This document shows, one piece after another, positions 51,717-61,723 of a stretch of DNA of 64,000 nucleotides; within the stretch, counting starts at the first letter, position 1, and the number at the start of each line of letters is the position of its first letter. This stretch comes from Paenibacillus vini (GTDB lineage: Bacteria > Bacillota > Bacilli > Paenibacillales > Paenibacillaceae). A model generated the notes under the pieces. It did not search any database, had not been told where the DNA came from, and saw only the letters and a list, made by a program, of their open reading frames with translations. Made by a program: the position numbers and the translations under genes. The stretch spans positions 186,001-250,000 of the forward strand of contig NZ_BOSL01000005.1 of assembly GCF_018403325.1 (NCBI RefSeq), in the 5' to 3' direction.

Positions 51717-53441
51717 TTGAACAGAAACGGTAAGAAATCCAGGAGCAGCTTGCTCATGATAGGCATTTTGATCCTCGCCGTGCTTGCGGGAGGCTGTCGG
51801 GGAGGCTCCGATTCCGGGGATTCCAGGGATTCCGGCCACCGACCGGCCGGTGGGATGATGGACGAAGGCACTGCCGGCCAACTGCCGAAGGACGGGAAAT
51901 ACGACCCGGTGATAACGTTGACCTACCTTCGGCCATGGGGGCCGGACGTGAAGTTCCAGGAGGGGGAAGATCAGGATAACAATGGCCATACGAGGTGGGC
52001 CAAAGACAAGCTGGGGATCCAGTTGAAGAATCTATGGATCTCTCCCTCCACGAATAACGCCTTCGAGACCAAGCTTCGCCTGTCTCTGGCTTCCGATGCG
52101 GAAATGCCCGACATTATTTCATACCGCGGCGACTTCAACCTCGTCAGGGAGCTGATAGAATCCGGCAAGTTCCTCGATGCGGGCGAATTGTTCGACCAAT
52201 ATGCCAGCGATACCTGGAAGGATGCCGTGGAGGAGGACCCTACTGTCTGGTATCCGTACATGCAGGATGGCAAAAGAATCGGGATTCCGATTCTCGATTA
52301 CGCTTATAACAGCGATCCGGTCATGTGGATTCGCGAGGACTGGATGATGAAATTCGGCTTCCAAGCGCCGAAGACGTTAAGCGACCTGGAGATCATCATG
52401 GAGGCTTTTACGAACCAGGATCCGGATGGAAACGGGGAAAAGGATACTTACGGCCTGACGTTCGGCTTCAAGAACTGGGTCAATACCTGGATGTCCGATG
52501 CCGGTTGGGTGTTCGGTGCTTACGGTACCATGCCGAATCAGTGGAATTTGACGGAGGAAGGCAAGCTGGAATACGGTTCGATATCGCCTGGAGCCAAGCA
52601 AGCGCTGGAGAAGCTGCAGAGCTGGATGGGCAAAGGTTACCTTGCGGAAATGGCGGGATGGTATGACGAGGCCAAAGCGGTAGAGGAATTCACCGCAGGC
52701 AGAGCGGGAATAGTGGTCGGTCCTCATTGGATGCCTGCATGGCCGCTGGCAGACGTGAAGCAGAAAGTTAAAGGGGCGAGGATTAGAGCCTACCCCATTC
52801 CTTCCGGGGAGGATGGACGAGCAGGCAGGCACGGTACGTCCATTGCCAACGGGGTGATCCTGATCAACAAGGACATGGAGCATCCGGAGGCATTTTTTAC
52901 GTATCAGAATTATTTGTTCGATCACTTCGCCAATCCGGAAGTCGGCAGTGAGTTCGAGAACGGACTGGCGGGGGAAAACGAGGAGGCCATAGCCGACGAA
53001 GGAGATCAACTAACGAACAATGCCGTGCATACCGAGGGCTATGATTCCGAGAAGTATACGGTCACTTTTGACGGCGCCCGCATTCCAAGCCTGAATATGG
53101 CGACCTTGCTAAAGCTTGCGTACGGAGGGAAAGCCGTGACCCCATTTGAGAAAAAGGTGAAATCGGGCGCTTCCCGGGAAATGCTCGAAGCGGCGGAGAT
53201 CGTAATGGTTCAGAGGAATATTGCCATGAATCAGATGTTTACCGGGCCTCCGACGGAGACGATGAACATGAACAATGATATTCTTTCCAGGATGGAAAAG
53301 GATACCTTCTCCCAGATCATCTATGGCAAGATATCGATTGATTACTTCGATACCTTTGTCGAGAAATGGAAGGCCGCCGGAGGCGATCAAATTACCCGGG
53401 AAGTGAACGAGTGGTACCGGACCGTCAATGAGGGGCAATGA
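51717..53441 (+). CDS. Extracellular solute-binding lipoprotein without its own permeases
   Basis: 574 residues from TTG 51717 behind GCGGGGGG. Signal SSLLMIGILILAVLAGGC with lipobox. A long LplA-type binding protein: ITLTYLRPWGPDVKF, TWRYGI-like region replaced by PILDYAYNSDPVMWIREDWM, DPDGNGEKDTYGLTFG and FTAGRAGIVVGPHWMPAW. Such DxNxDG-like loops often hold calcium. It stands between the lichenase gene and a convergent two-component pair, with no transport genes of its own, and may share the upstream permeases or serve the kinase. Confidence 0.9.
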   Translation: MNRNGKKSRSSLLMIGILILAVLAGGCRGGSDSGDSRDSGHRPAGGMMDEGTAGQLPKDGKYDPVITLTYLRPWGPDVKFQEGEDQDNNGHTRWAKDKLGIQLKNLWISPSTNNAFETKLRLSLASDAEMPDIISYRGDFNLVRELIESGKFLDAGELFDQYASDTWKDAVEEDPTVWYPYMQDGKRIGIPILDYAYNSDPVMWIREDWMMKFGFQAPKTLSDLEIIMEAFTNQDPDGNGEKDTYGLTFGFKNWVNTWMSDAGWVFGAYGTMPNQWNLTEEGKLEYGSISPGAKQALEKLQSWMGKGYLAEMAGWYDEAKAVEEFTAGRAGIVVGPHWMPAWPLADVKQKVKGARIRAYPIPSGEDGRAGRHGTSIANGVILINKDMEHPEAFFTYQNYLFDHFANPEVGSEFENGLAGENEEAIADEGDQLTNNAVHTEGYDSEKYTVTFDGARIPSLNMATLLKLAYGGKAVTPFEKKVKSGASREMLEAAEIVMVQRNIAMNQMFTGPPTETMNMNNDILSRMEKDTFSQIIYGKISIDYFDTFVEKWKAAGGDQITREVNEWYRTVNEGQ

Positions 53442-53475
53442 GGTTCATAGGGTCATGGGCTCGCCGCATTGCAAA

Positions 53476-53518
53476 GAAAACAGGCGCTGCAGAAATCATC
53501 TGCAACGCCTGTTTTTTG
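53476..53518. terminator. Bidirectional terminator
   Basis: AACAGGCGCTGCAG and CTGCAACGCCTGTT form a 14-bp stem with one mismatch and a seven-base loop; A and T runs flank it on the two sides. It ends both the binding-protein gene and the convergent regulator gene. Confidence 0.9.
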
Positions 53519-53532
53519 TCCGGGTATATGGT

Positions 53533-55170
53533 CTAGACAGGCAAACGATCGCGGTACTCCTGAGGTGTGACATCGTAATATTTTTTGAACACCCTAATGA
53601 AGTAGGCAGTATTGTTATATCCGACAAGCTCGGCGATTTCGAACACCTTGGCCGTCGAGGTGCGCAAATAGAAAGCCGCCTTTTCCATTCTGATTCTGTA
53701 GGCGTAGGCTGTCAGCGCTTCCCCTGTCTCGGCTTTATAGACCTTGGACAGATATACCGGATGTAAGTGCACCTCATCTGCAATCGCCGGTAAAGATATA
53801 TCCCCGGCCAGATTGCGGTCGATAAAGCTCTTCACGCTGCGGACGATCGTGCTGTGATTGTCTTTTAAATCCTGTTCGGAGTCTTCACGGATGCAATGAA
53901 GCACACGGATGGACCAATCCAGCAATTGCTGGACGGTAGAAAAGCCGGGAGACTCAAAATATCGATAAGAATCCTCCGGCAGCACTGCGGACAATTGCTT
54001 GCCGTTCTTATGAATAATATAAGCGAAGGCCCCGGCCAAAACGTGATAGGCTTCGATAAGGTGCTCGGCTACAGCCTGATCCCCCGCCGACTCCAGCAAT
54101 TCCTCGAAGATTTGCCGGATCTTCCGCTCCACATCCTCGAATCGTCCCGCTTCCAGCAAACTGAGCAGGGTAGGAGGTTCATACAGTGACCGGATCGAAT
54201 GAATCGGTTTCGTATCGGGCTCATCCGACGCACTGGCGAACAAGCCTTGCCCTTGTCCCATCCGCTTCCGCATGGACATGACCGAATGCTCGTAGATCTC
54301 ACGGACTTGATAAGGAAATATCCCCCGGTTGCCAACCAGGATCGAAATGGCACCCTTCAGATAGATCTGCACATTGGACTGGATTTGAGCGGCATATTGC
54401 TCCAGCAGCGTTTTATTTTGATCGCCTCTGCCTGAGGATAGGGGGCTTTGCCTGCTGACGGCCAGAATAACAATGTAATCATGGGCATCTCTCGTATGCC
54501 AGATATGGAATTGCTTCTGCATCACTTCGTTTACGATATTGCAAATGGCATATTCCATGAGCGCGAGTTCCCGCTGGGCCATTTCGGACAGATGCTCCTC
54601 CATCCGGATCACCAGCATCCCGAGTTCATCGCCGGCTGTAAAGGGAAGCTCGAGGAGCTTCAGCTTATCCGCCAGTGCTTCCTCCGAATAGGTCCGGCCT
54701 GTCAACAGCTCATTGAGCATCGTGGAGCGAAGCAAGGGCTTATTCTCCCGAAATGTATAGAGCGCCTTCTGATAAGATGCGGCTTGTTCCCACTTGGTTT
54801 TGATGCGCTCTACGAGTCGTGTCACAGAGTGGATCAGATCTTCGTCGCTGACGGGTTTAAGCAAATAATCGAAGCTTCCTTGAACGAGGGCTTGCTGGGC
54901 ATATTCAAAGTCGGCATGACCCGACAGCAAGATCGTGTTCACCAGCGGCCAACGGCTTCGGATGGCCGAAATCAGCTCCATGCCGGACATGCCGGGCATC
55001 CGGATGTCCGTAATGACGATGTCGATCGGATGGTTCTCCAATATGTCGAGCGCCATAGCGCCTGACAACGCCTCATGGACGGTTCCGATTCCGCACTTAT
55101 CCCAAGGGATCGTCTCGGCCAATGCTTCAACAACGGAGCGCTCATCGTCCACTAATAATAGTTGCAACAT
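53533..55170 (-). CDS. YesN-type response regulator with AraC domain (third pair)
   Basis: 545 residues. Receiver domain with Asp8/Asp9, Asp55 in TDIRMPGMSG and Lys in YLLKPVSDED. The C-terminal AraC domain has DEVHLHPVYLSKVYKAETGEAL and ELVGYNNTAYFIRVFKKYYDVTPQEYR. Downstream of its kinase by 11 bases. It may regulate the SLH-anchored glucanase on the other side of the kinase gene or the convergent binding-protein gene. Confidence 0.94.
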   Translation of the reverse strand: MLQLLLVDDERSVVEALAETIPWDKCGIGTVHEALSGAMALDILENHPIDIVITDIRMPGMSGMELISAIRSRWPLVNTILLSGHADFEYAQQALVQGSFDYLLKPVSDEDLIHSVTRLVERIKTKWEQAASYQKALYTFRENKPLLRSTMLNELLTGRTYSEEALADKLKLLELPFTAGDELGMLVIRMEEHLSEMAQRELALMEYAICNIVNEVMQKQFHIWHTRDAHDYIVILAVSRQSPLSSGRGDQNKTLLEQYAAQIQSNVQIYLKGAISILVGNRGIFPYQVREIYEHSVMSMRKRMGQGQGLFASASDEPDTKPIHSIRSLYEPPTLLSLLEAGRFEDVERKIRQIFEELLESAGDQAVAEHLIEAYHVLAGAFAYIIHKNGKQLSAVLPEDSYRYFESPGFSTVQQLLDWSIRVLHCIREDSEQDLKDNHSTIVRSVKSFIDRNLAGDISLPAIADEVHLHPVYLSKVYKAETGEALTAYAYRIRMEKAAFYLRTSTAKVFEIAELVGYNNTAYFIRVFKKYYDVTPQEYRDRLPV

Positions 55171-55181
55171 GCTGTATTCAC

Positions 55182-56891
55182 CTACTTGTCCATATTATCC
55201 CGCCAAGTGATGTCGACCCGGACGCCGCCTAGCGGAGAATGACGGAAGATTAGGCCGGATTCATCACCAAATTGAAAGGTCAGTCGCTGATGAACATTCC
55301 ATGTCCCGCACCCCATATGCTCATCCAGCGGCTTTACTAAGTCATGCCTCATTTTCACAAATTGCTCTTCGGTCATCCCCATTCCGCTGTCTTCCACCGT
55401 AATGATGTTGATCCCGTTCTCGGACACGCCCCGTATCCGGATTTCGCCATGTTCGCCCTTAGGCTCAAGACCATGAATGATTGCGTTTTCAATAATGGGC
55501 TGAAGCGTCAGTCTCGGGACGGTTTTGTCTAAAATATCACAGGGAACATCGATTGTAAAACTCATTCGCTCCAAGCGCAGAGCTTGAATCTTCAAGTAAT
55601 TGGTCGCCATTTTCAATTCTTCGGAAATCGTGGCAAGATCTTTCTCGGATCTGGTTATGTACCGGTAATATTCGCCAAGATTGAGCGCCATGGCCACAAC
55701 CGCTTCCTCGTCTTTCATTCGCGCCATATTCTTGATGTAGAAAAGGCAGTTATAAAGGAAGTGCGGATTGATCTGGGACTGAAGCTGCTTCAGTGTCGCT
55801 TCCCTCCGCCGCAGTCTCTCCTCGTAGACGTTCTCTATGAGCGCCTGAATCCGCTGGGCCATAATATTGAACCGGATGAATAACTGACTGAATTCATTGT
55901 GCTTCGGGTTGTCCAGCCGAACGGAGAAATCTCCATCAGACAACCGTCTGGTGCCCTTGACGAGTTGGAGCAGCGGGAGTTGGACACTCCGGTACAGGGT
56001 GAATATCACTACAATACTCATGACCAGAAGAACGCTGATCGACATGTAGAACAGATTTCTGCTGCTAGTGACCGGGCTTAATATTTGCTGCATCGGCACG
56101 TAGTCCACGTAATACCAATCCAGACTCTTGGACCTGATATAAGACACGTAGTATTCCGTATCATCCAGCTTGGTTCGAAAGCCGCTCTCTTCCTGGAGCG
56201 GCAGTGACTTAAGCTGATCGGCTAGCGTTGTCATCAGGGTTGTATTCGCCGAACTGTTGCTGATTACACCCAGCCCCGCATGAAACAGGAACGGATCGCC
56301 GCGGTTGTTCTGCTTGTTCTGATCCAGCAAGGCGGCCAGTTGATTGGCCGGGAAGCTGATCTTGGTAATCAGCCGGGCCTTGCCCGGCTCGGACATTTCC
56401 GTTGTCGGCTCGGTCGTATGCCAGATGAAGCTGTTGTCTTTATACACCCAGGTTTGCGGGAAGGGCTCGCTGAACTCTTTTTCGTCATAGGCAGGGGAGT
56501 CATAATACTCCGTCGAGATTACCTGCCGGATGCGCGGGAAATAAAGTGTAATCGTAGAATGCCATTTGCTGGCGGCATTGTACAAGTTCATCTTCTCCAA
56601 AATGGCGCCGCTGAGCCGAACACGTTCGTAGGGGATCCGGTTGTCGGGCAGCTGAAACTCCTGAATGCTGGAGTCCTGTCCGATCGATATGCCGTACAGC
56701 GACAACTGATAGATGTTCGACTCTATCGAGGAGGCGAAGGTAGACAGCCTGTTCGTCGTCGCGCTCTGGATTTCGTTCTCAATGACGGCTACGCTCTCCC
56801 GGTTGGAATAAGTGTAGAGGATAAGAACCGGAATGAGAAAGAGCAGGATCAGCAAGGTCATTTTGGTAAACACATTCATGCGTGCGAGCAA
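55182..56891 (-). CDS. YesM-type sensor histidine kinase (third pair)
   Basis: 569 residues from a TTG; an ATG four codons later (56879) is the alternative, neither with an ideal ribosome binding site. Membrane segment MTLLILLFLIPVLILYTY, outer sensor, second segment (NLFYMSISVLLVMSIVVIFTLY split by one turn), HAMP and kinase box QSQINPHFLYNCLFYIK with His377, then ATPase motifs PIIENAIIHGLEP and EDSGMGM. First gene of the leftward pair, divergent from the SLH glucanase gene with 260 bases between. Confidence 0.93.
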   Translation of the reverse strand: MLARMNVFTKMTLLILLFLIPVLILYTYSNRESVAVIENEIQSATTNRLSTFASSIESNIYQLSLYGISIGQDSSIQEFQLPDNRIPYERVRLSGAILEKMNLYNAASKWHSTITLYFPRIRQVISTEYYDSPAYDEKEFSEPFPQTWVYKDNSFIWHTTEPTTEMSEPGKARLITKISFPANQLAALLDQNKQNNRGDPFLFHAGLGVISNSSANTTLMTTLADQLKSLPLQEESGFRTKLDDTEYYVSYIRSKSLDWYYVDYVPMQQILSPVTSSRNLFYMSISVLLVMSIVVIFTLYRSVQLPLLQLVKGTRRLSDGDFSVRLDNPKHNEFSQLFIRFNIMAQRIQALIENVYEERLRRREATLKQLQSQINPHFLYNCLFYIKNMARMKDEEAVVAMALNLGEYYRYITRSEKDLATISEELKMATNYLKIQALRLERMSFTIDVPCDILDKTVPRLTLQPIIENAIIHGLEPKGEHGEIRIRGVSENGINIITVEDSGMGMTEEQFVKMRHDLVKPLDEHMGCGTWNVHQRLTFQFGDESGLIFRHSPLGGVRVDITWRDNMDK

Positions 56892-57035
56892 AGTTAGTGG
56901 GCCCCCTATCCATACAAGCTGAACTAAGGAATGGTTTCGTTGACGTTCGTTAATGCTCCATCGATAGTTCGGCTTATCTAGTTAAAATATCAATATCGTT
57001 GTTGGAATATTAGGATATAGATCGCAAATCGACGT

Positions 57036-57044
57036 TGCTATAAT
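57036..57044 (+). promoter_or_regulatory. Extended -10 promoter of the SLH glucanase gene
   Basis: TGCTATAAT is a consensus extended -10 element; the -35 side is weak, as is common with this type. It gives a leader of about 100 bases. The AT-rich upstream stretch (TTAAAATATCAATATCG) could bind the AraC-type regulator encoded divergently. Confidence 0.5.
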
Positions 57045-57151
57045 CGTACTATACAAGGTCCGGACGGCCTGTGAAAGACCATTTTCCGATTTGGAAGAGT
57101 TCCGCTTAACGAGGCTGCTAAGGAGTTTAACACAATGGGGAGGATTACACG

Positions 57152-60100
57152 ATGAAAAAATGGCTGGCTATATTCATGGCTTGCAGCCTGACGCTATCCG
57201 CAAGTCCTGCGGCATACGGCCAGGAAGGAAGCAACCATCAAGCCGCGCCCGTATTTAAGGATTTATCGGGACATTGGGCGCAGTCCGCAGCAGTACATAT
57301 GCGTGAATTGGGATTGATGCAAGGGGACGAGAGCGGGAGCTTCAGACCGGGCGCAGGAATCAGCCGGGCGGAGTTCGTGACGGTGCTGCACCGGATGCTC
57401 GGTTTTACGGGTCAGAGTTCCGCTCAGTTTGAGGATGTCCGTCCAGGGGATTGGTATTATGAGGCAATGATGCGTGCTAACGGGTCGGGGATTATACTCG
57501 GTATCGATGCGAATCATCTGTCTCCGACCGCGATAATAACGAGAGAGGAAGCCGCCGTCATCATCGACCGGGCGCTTCAATTATCGACAGGTATGGAGCT
57601 CGGGAGTGCCCTGCAGCAGTTCCGGGATGCGCAGGATATTTCCGGTTATGCGATGAAAGCGCTGTCCTATATGACGGAAGCAGGCGTGATGAAGGGCTAT
57701 CAAGGCAAGCTTGATCCAAAAGCGCGTATGACGAGGGCGGAATTCGCGTCACTGTTGTCCGGAATGGTAGCCGATGTAGTTCAGACTCCCGGCGTATATG
57801 ATGCTTCAAAGGTGAACGGCAATCTGGTTATCCGTTCTGCCGGTGTAACCTTGAAGGACATCGTCATTGATGGAAACCTGATTCTGGCCGAAGGTATCGG
57901 TGAGGGGGATATCAATCTGGACGGGGTCAAGGTGACCGGAAGCGTCATCATGAAAGGCGGCGGCTCCATCCAAATTTCACGTTCAGAGCTTGGCCGGGTT
58001 ATTGTCGACAAAGTAGGAGAGACGGCAGGAATAAAATTTCTGGCGGGTAGCAAGGTCCAGGAACTCCTTGTGTTGAAAAAGGCTGACATCGAGCAGAGCT
58101 TGGACAGTAAGTTCGGCACGTTGAAGGTTGACGCCTTGGCACGGGGAACCGCCCTTAAGTTGCAGGGAGCCGTCGATCAAATGACGGTAGCTGCTAGCGG
58201 AGTCACGCTGAATGGCGAGAAGGTGGAGCCCGGGTTCAGCGGGTCGAGACCAGCCGACAAGCCTTCGTCCGGTTCAGGAACAACGACACCGCCGGCTTCG
58301 GGCGGATCGTCGGGTGGCTCATCGGGCGGATCGACAACAACGCCTCCGGTGACACAGCCAAACCAAGAGAAACCGGTAGCGCCTACTACCATACCGGACA
58401 GCAAATGGGAGCTGGCCTGGCAAGACGATTTCAACGGGACAGAGATCAATACGTCCAATTGGAACGTAGAGAATACCGGCTTGGTATACAATAACGAGCT
58501 GCAATACTATAGCCCGAACAATGTAAGCATTGTTAAAGAAGGAGACCGCAGCGTCCTGCAAATTGAAGCGAAAAAAGGCGGTTACGGGACCAAAGAGTAC
58601 AGCTCGGGCAAGCTGACCACCAAAAACAAGCAAGATTGGACCTACGGCAAGGTAGTTGTCCGTGCCAAGCTGCCTGAGCAGCAAGGCATGTGGCCGGCGA
58701 TCTGGATGATGCCGACCGACGAAGCCCATTACGGCGGCTGGCCGGCTTCCGGAGAAATCGACATTATGGAGATGCTCGGAGGAAGCAAAGGCACAGGAAA
58801 TACAAGCCTGTCCTACAGCACGATTCACTACGACAGTGTACAGCCGGACGGATCCCATGGACATGATCAGGGAACCTACACGCTTCCTGGCGGAGCGAAG
58901 TTTGCCGATGACTATCATGATTTTCAGTTAGAATGGCTGCCGGGCGTGCTCCGTTTCTATGTGGACGGACACCTGGTACAGGAAGTGGAGCGCTGGAGAA
59001 CCAAGGCGCCGGGACAACCGGAATACTATACTTATCCCGCCCCGTTTGACCGCGACTTCTACCTGATCCTGAATACGGCGATCGGTGGAGATTGGCCTGG
59101 AGCGCCGGACAACGATTTTGTGTCCGATACGATGAAAGTCGACTTCGTACGCGTCTATAATTACAAGGATCTGGCCAGCTGGCCGGATGTGACGGGTAAC
59201 CCGCCGGCGATTGAGCCGCAGCGCAATCCGCAGCAGGACGGGAACCTTCTGTATAACGAGAAATATGCGGGTGCCGTAAACGAGCAGGGTGTGCCGGAGA
59301 TGTGGGAGTTCATTAAGAACGAAGGCGGCGCAGGCAGCATATCGGTGGTCGAAGATGCCGAAAAGGGCAAGGCGGCGGAAATTAAGATCGACAATGCCGG
59401 AACAAAGAATTATTCCCTGCAGCTTACGCAGATGCCGCTCTTTGTGGAAAAAGATAAGAAGTACAAGGTTACGTTCGATGCCAAGGCATCCGCAAACCGT
59501 ACGATCATGTCCAAGGTTACCCAATTCGGAGGCAGTTGGAAGGCTTATTCGGGTGAAGTAAACTTTGACCTGACGACAGCGTGGAAGTCCTTTGAATATG
59601 AATTTGATATGCGTTCCGAAACCGACAATAATGCGAGATTTGAATTTAATGCAGGCTTGAATGATGCAACGGTTTACTTTGCCAATGTTCAGGTCAAAGA
59701 AATCGGAGATGCTGCTCCGCTGCCGGAAGTTGTGGAGCGGAAGCCGCTGCCGGACCTCAACCTGATTTATAACGGCACGTTTGATCAGGGCACGAACCGG
59801 TTAGCGTTCTGGGAAACTCATGTAGCGTCCGGAGCAAATGCTGACGTGTCCGTGAATAATTTCCGCAAGTCGCATATCATGGAACGCCAGCTTGTCGTGA
59901 ATGTGGCGAGCGCCGGCGCAGCCGAAGAGGTGGTCGTTGCGCAGCCGGGGATGAAGCTGGAGGCGAATGCAACGTATGGCCTGTATTTTGAGGCCAAAGC
60001 GGATGTGCCTAGAGCCATGGAGATTGGCCTTACCAGCAAGGACGGACATGCGGTTCAGTTCCCGCTTGGCAAGATGGCACAGCTTACCGGCGAAATGAAG

Positions 60101-61540
60101 AACTATGCTTATGAGATCGTGATTGACGACGGCATTGCGGTAGCCGAGTCCGAACTGCAATTGCTGTTCGGAGGCGATACGGGAACGGCGTATGTGGACA
60201 ATGTCCGTCTGGTGAAGCGCGGCAATCCGGTCACCGTAAACGGATATGCCCATATTCAGGCGAGCGATGCCTGGGTCATGAACGGATTACAGTTGGAGGA
60301 TTCGGAAGAAGGCGGCAAGCATGTGGCCTACATGGGCGAAGGAGATCTGCTGCAATTTAAGGCGAACGTTGCCCATAGCGCGGAATATGTGCTGTCCGCC
60401 AGGGTAGCGAGCGGCGATCCGAACTCGCAGATCCGACTCAGCGTCAAGGACGAGGACGGAAGGACCGTCACTCAATCAACGTATAACCTTGGCGAAACCG
60501 GAGGATGGCAGACGTACAAGACGGTTTATTTTGAGCCGGTTCAGTTAAATTCATCGCAAAGCTATTATCTCGATTTTGAAGGCCGCGAGTACAATACGCT
60601 TTGGGTGGATATTTCGGAAAACAAGATCAAGAACAACAAGTTTACGCCGGACCTGAGCAGCTGGCAGACGGTGTCTGTGACGGATACTACGTACTCGAAC
60701 GGGGAACTGACCCTACAAGTGGATGGCGGTACGCAGAATTGGTGGGATTCCCAACTGCAGCAGAACGGCATTTCACTGGAAAAGGGTAAGCATTACCGGC
60801 TGGAGTTTGATGCTTCCTCCACGGACCCTAAAACATTGCAAGCGGCAGTAGGACTCAATGTTAATCCCTATACAAAGTATATGGAACAGCCTGCCGAATT
60901 GACGACGGTCATGCAGCACTACTCCTATACGTTCGAAATGTCGGAGGAATCGGATTTCGATTCGCAATTGGCGTTCGGACTTGGTATTCCTGTAGAAGGG
61001 GATATGGCGCATGCCGTTACGATCGGAAATGTAAGACTTTATGAGGTGAATCCGGCGGCAGAGCAAGGCGGTCAGCCGCAGAATGTAAACCTGATTTCTA
61101 ACGAGAGCAAGTGGTTCAGCTATGCTCCTGAGGCCGGTGAGCTTACGTTAGATATCAAGAACGGAGTGCTGGAAGCAACCATCGGTACGGCGGGGGATCA
61201 GGATTGGAGCCGCCAGCTCATTTACGAAGGATTCGCCATCCAGCAGGGCTATAAATATACATTGAGCTTCACAGCAAAGGCTGAAAAGGCACGAAATCTG
61301 GGGATTGGCGCAGGTTGGCTTGGCGGCGCTCCGGACTACGCTTTTACAGACTACTATGGAAATTCGGTAGCGCTGACTACCACGGATGCTGACTTCTCCT
61401 TTGATTTTGAGATTACGAAGCCCGGCTATTCGAACTCCCGCATCTCCTTTAATATGGGGAACTTTGGAGGCACGGACGACGGCTTCAACAAGATCACCAT
61501 TTCCAATGTCAGTTTGAAAAATATGGGCCCTGCCAAGTAA
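57152..61540 (+). CDS. SLH-anchored modular beta-1,3-glucanase, GH16
   Basis: 1462 residues, GGGGAGG upstream. Parts in order: Sec signal; three SLH repeats (FKDLSGHWAQSAAVHMRELGL, FEDVRPGDWYYEAM, and a third ending near residue 210) binding pyruvylated cell-wall polymer; a beta-helix-like region (NGNLVIRSAGVTLKDIVIDG) to about 365; a Gly/Ser/Thr/Pro linker; GH16 catalytic domain about 415-675 with GEIDIMEMLG (Glu535, Asp537, Glu540); then at least four beta-sandwich modules of CBM4_9 type (NLIYNGTFDQG, NKFTPDLSSWQTV) and one CBM6-like module in the middle. It should act at the cell surface on laminarin or fungal beta-1,3-glucan. Confidence 0.93.
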   Translation: MKKWLAIFMACSLTLSASPAAYGQEGSNHQAAPVFKDLSGHWAQSAAVHMRELGLMQGDESGSFRPGAGISRAEFVTVLHRMLGFTGQSSAQFEDVRPGDWYYEAMMRANGSGIILGIDANHLSPTAIITREEAAVIIDRALQLSTGMELGSALQQFRDAQDISGYAMKALSYMTEAGVMKGYQGKLDPKARMTRAEFASLLSGMVADVVQTPGVYDASKVNGNLVIRSAGVTLKDIVIDGNLILAEGIGEGDINLDGVKVTGSVIMKGGGSIQISRSELGRVIVDKVGETAGIKFLAGSKVQELLVLKKADIEQSLDSKFGTLKVDALARGTALKLQGAVDQMTVAASGVTLNGEKVEPGFSGSRPADKPSSGSGTTTPPASGGSSGGSSGGSTTTPPVTQPNQEKPVAPTTIPDSKWELAWQDDFNGTEINTSNWNVENTGLVYNNELQYYSPNNVSIVKEGDRSVLQIEAKKGGYGTKEYSSGKLTTKNKQDWTYGKVVVRAKLPEQQGMWPAIWMMPTDEAHYGGWPASGEIDIMEMLGGSKGTGNTSLSYSTIHYDSVQPDGSHGHDQGTYTLPGGAKFADDYHDFQLEWLPGVLRFYVDGHLVQEVERWRTKAPGQPEYYTYPAPFDRDFYLILNTAIGGDWPGAPDNDFVSDTMKVDFVRVYNYKDLASWPDVTGNPPAIEPQRNPQQDGNLLYNEKYAGAVNEQGVPEMWEFIKNEGGAGSISVVEDAEKGKAAEIKIDNAGTKNYSLQLTQMPLFVEKDKKYKVTFDAKASANRTIMSKVTQFGGSWKAYSGEVNFDLTTAWKSFEYEFDMRSETDNNARFEFNAGLNDATVYFANVQVKEIGDAAPLPEVVERKPLPDLNLIYNGTFDQGTNRLAFWETHVASGANADVSVNNFRKSHIMERQLVVNVASAGAAEEVVVAQPGMKLEANATYGLYFEAKADVPRAMEIGLTSKDGHAVQFPLGKMAQLTGEMKNYAYEIVIDDGIAVAESELQLLFGGDTGTAYVDNVRLVKRGNPVTVNGYAHIQASDAWVMNGLQLEDSEEGGKHVAYMGEGDLLQFKANVAHSAEYVLSARVASGDPNSQIRLSVKDEDGRTVTQSTYNLGETGGWQTYKTVYFEPVQLNSSQSYYLDFEGREYNTLWVDISENKIKNNKFTPDLSSWQTVSVTDTTYSNGELTLQVDGGTQNWWDSQLQQNGISLEKGKHYRLEFDASSTDPKTLQAAVGLNVNPYTKYMEQPAELTTVMQHYSYTFEMSEESDFDSQLAFGLGIPVEGDMAHAVTIGNVRLYEVNPAAEQGGQPQNVNLISNESKWFSYAPEAGELTLDIKNGVLEATIGTAGDQDWSRQLIYEGFAIQQGYKYTLSFTAKAEKARNLGIGAGWLGGAPDYAFTDYYGNSVALTTTDADFSFDFEITKPGYSNSRISFNMGNFGGTDDGFNKITISNVSLKNMGPAK

Positions 61541-61578
61541 GAAGATTGAAGCAAGAAATTCGAAGTAAGAATTTTTGG

Positions 61579-61617
61579 ACCAGTCTGATCCGGATTTATC
61601 CGGTCAGGCTGGTTTTT
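61579..61617 (+). terminator. Intrinsic terminator of the SLH glucanase gene
   Basis: ACCAGTCTGATCCGG pairs with CCGGTCAGGCTGGT (one mismatch) over a six-base loop, followed by six T. Confidence 0.92.
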
Positions 61618-61723
61618 TGTGAACCAGGAAGCAGATTTCAACTATAGTTAAGTTTTCTTAAGGAAGAAGAGATGATCGGAGTTATAATGTGATCAAGGCA
61701 TGAAACAGAAGAGAGGTAGTTGT

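Noticed and set aside
54448-55065. 205-codon ORF antisense to the third response regulator
   Set aside because: Shadow of a strongly conserved receiver/AraC frame, without start signal or recognisable domains.
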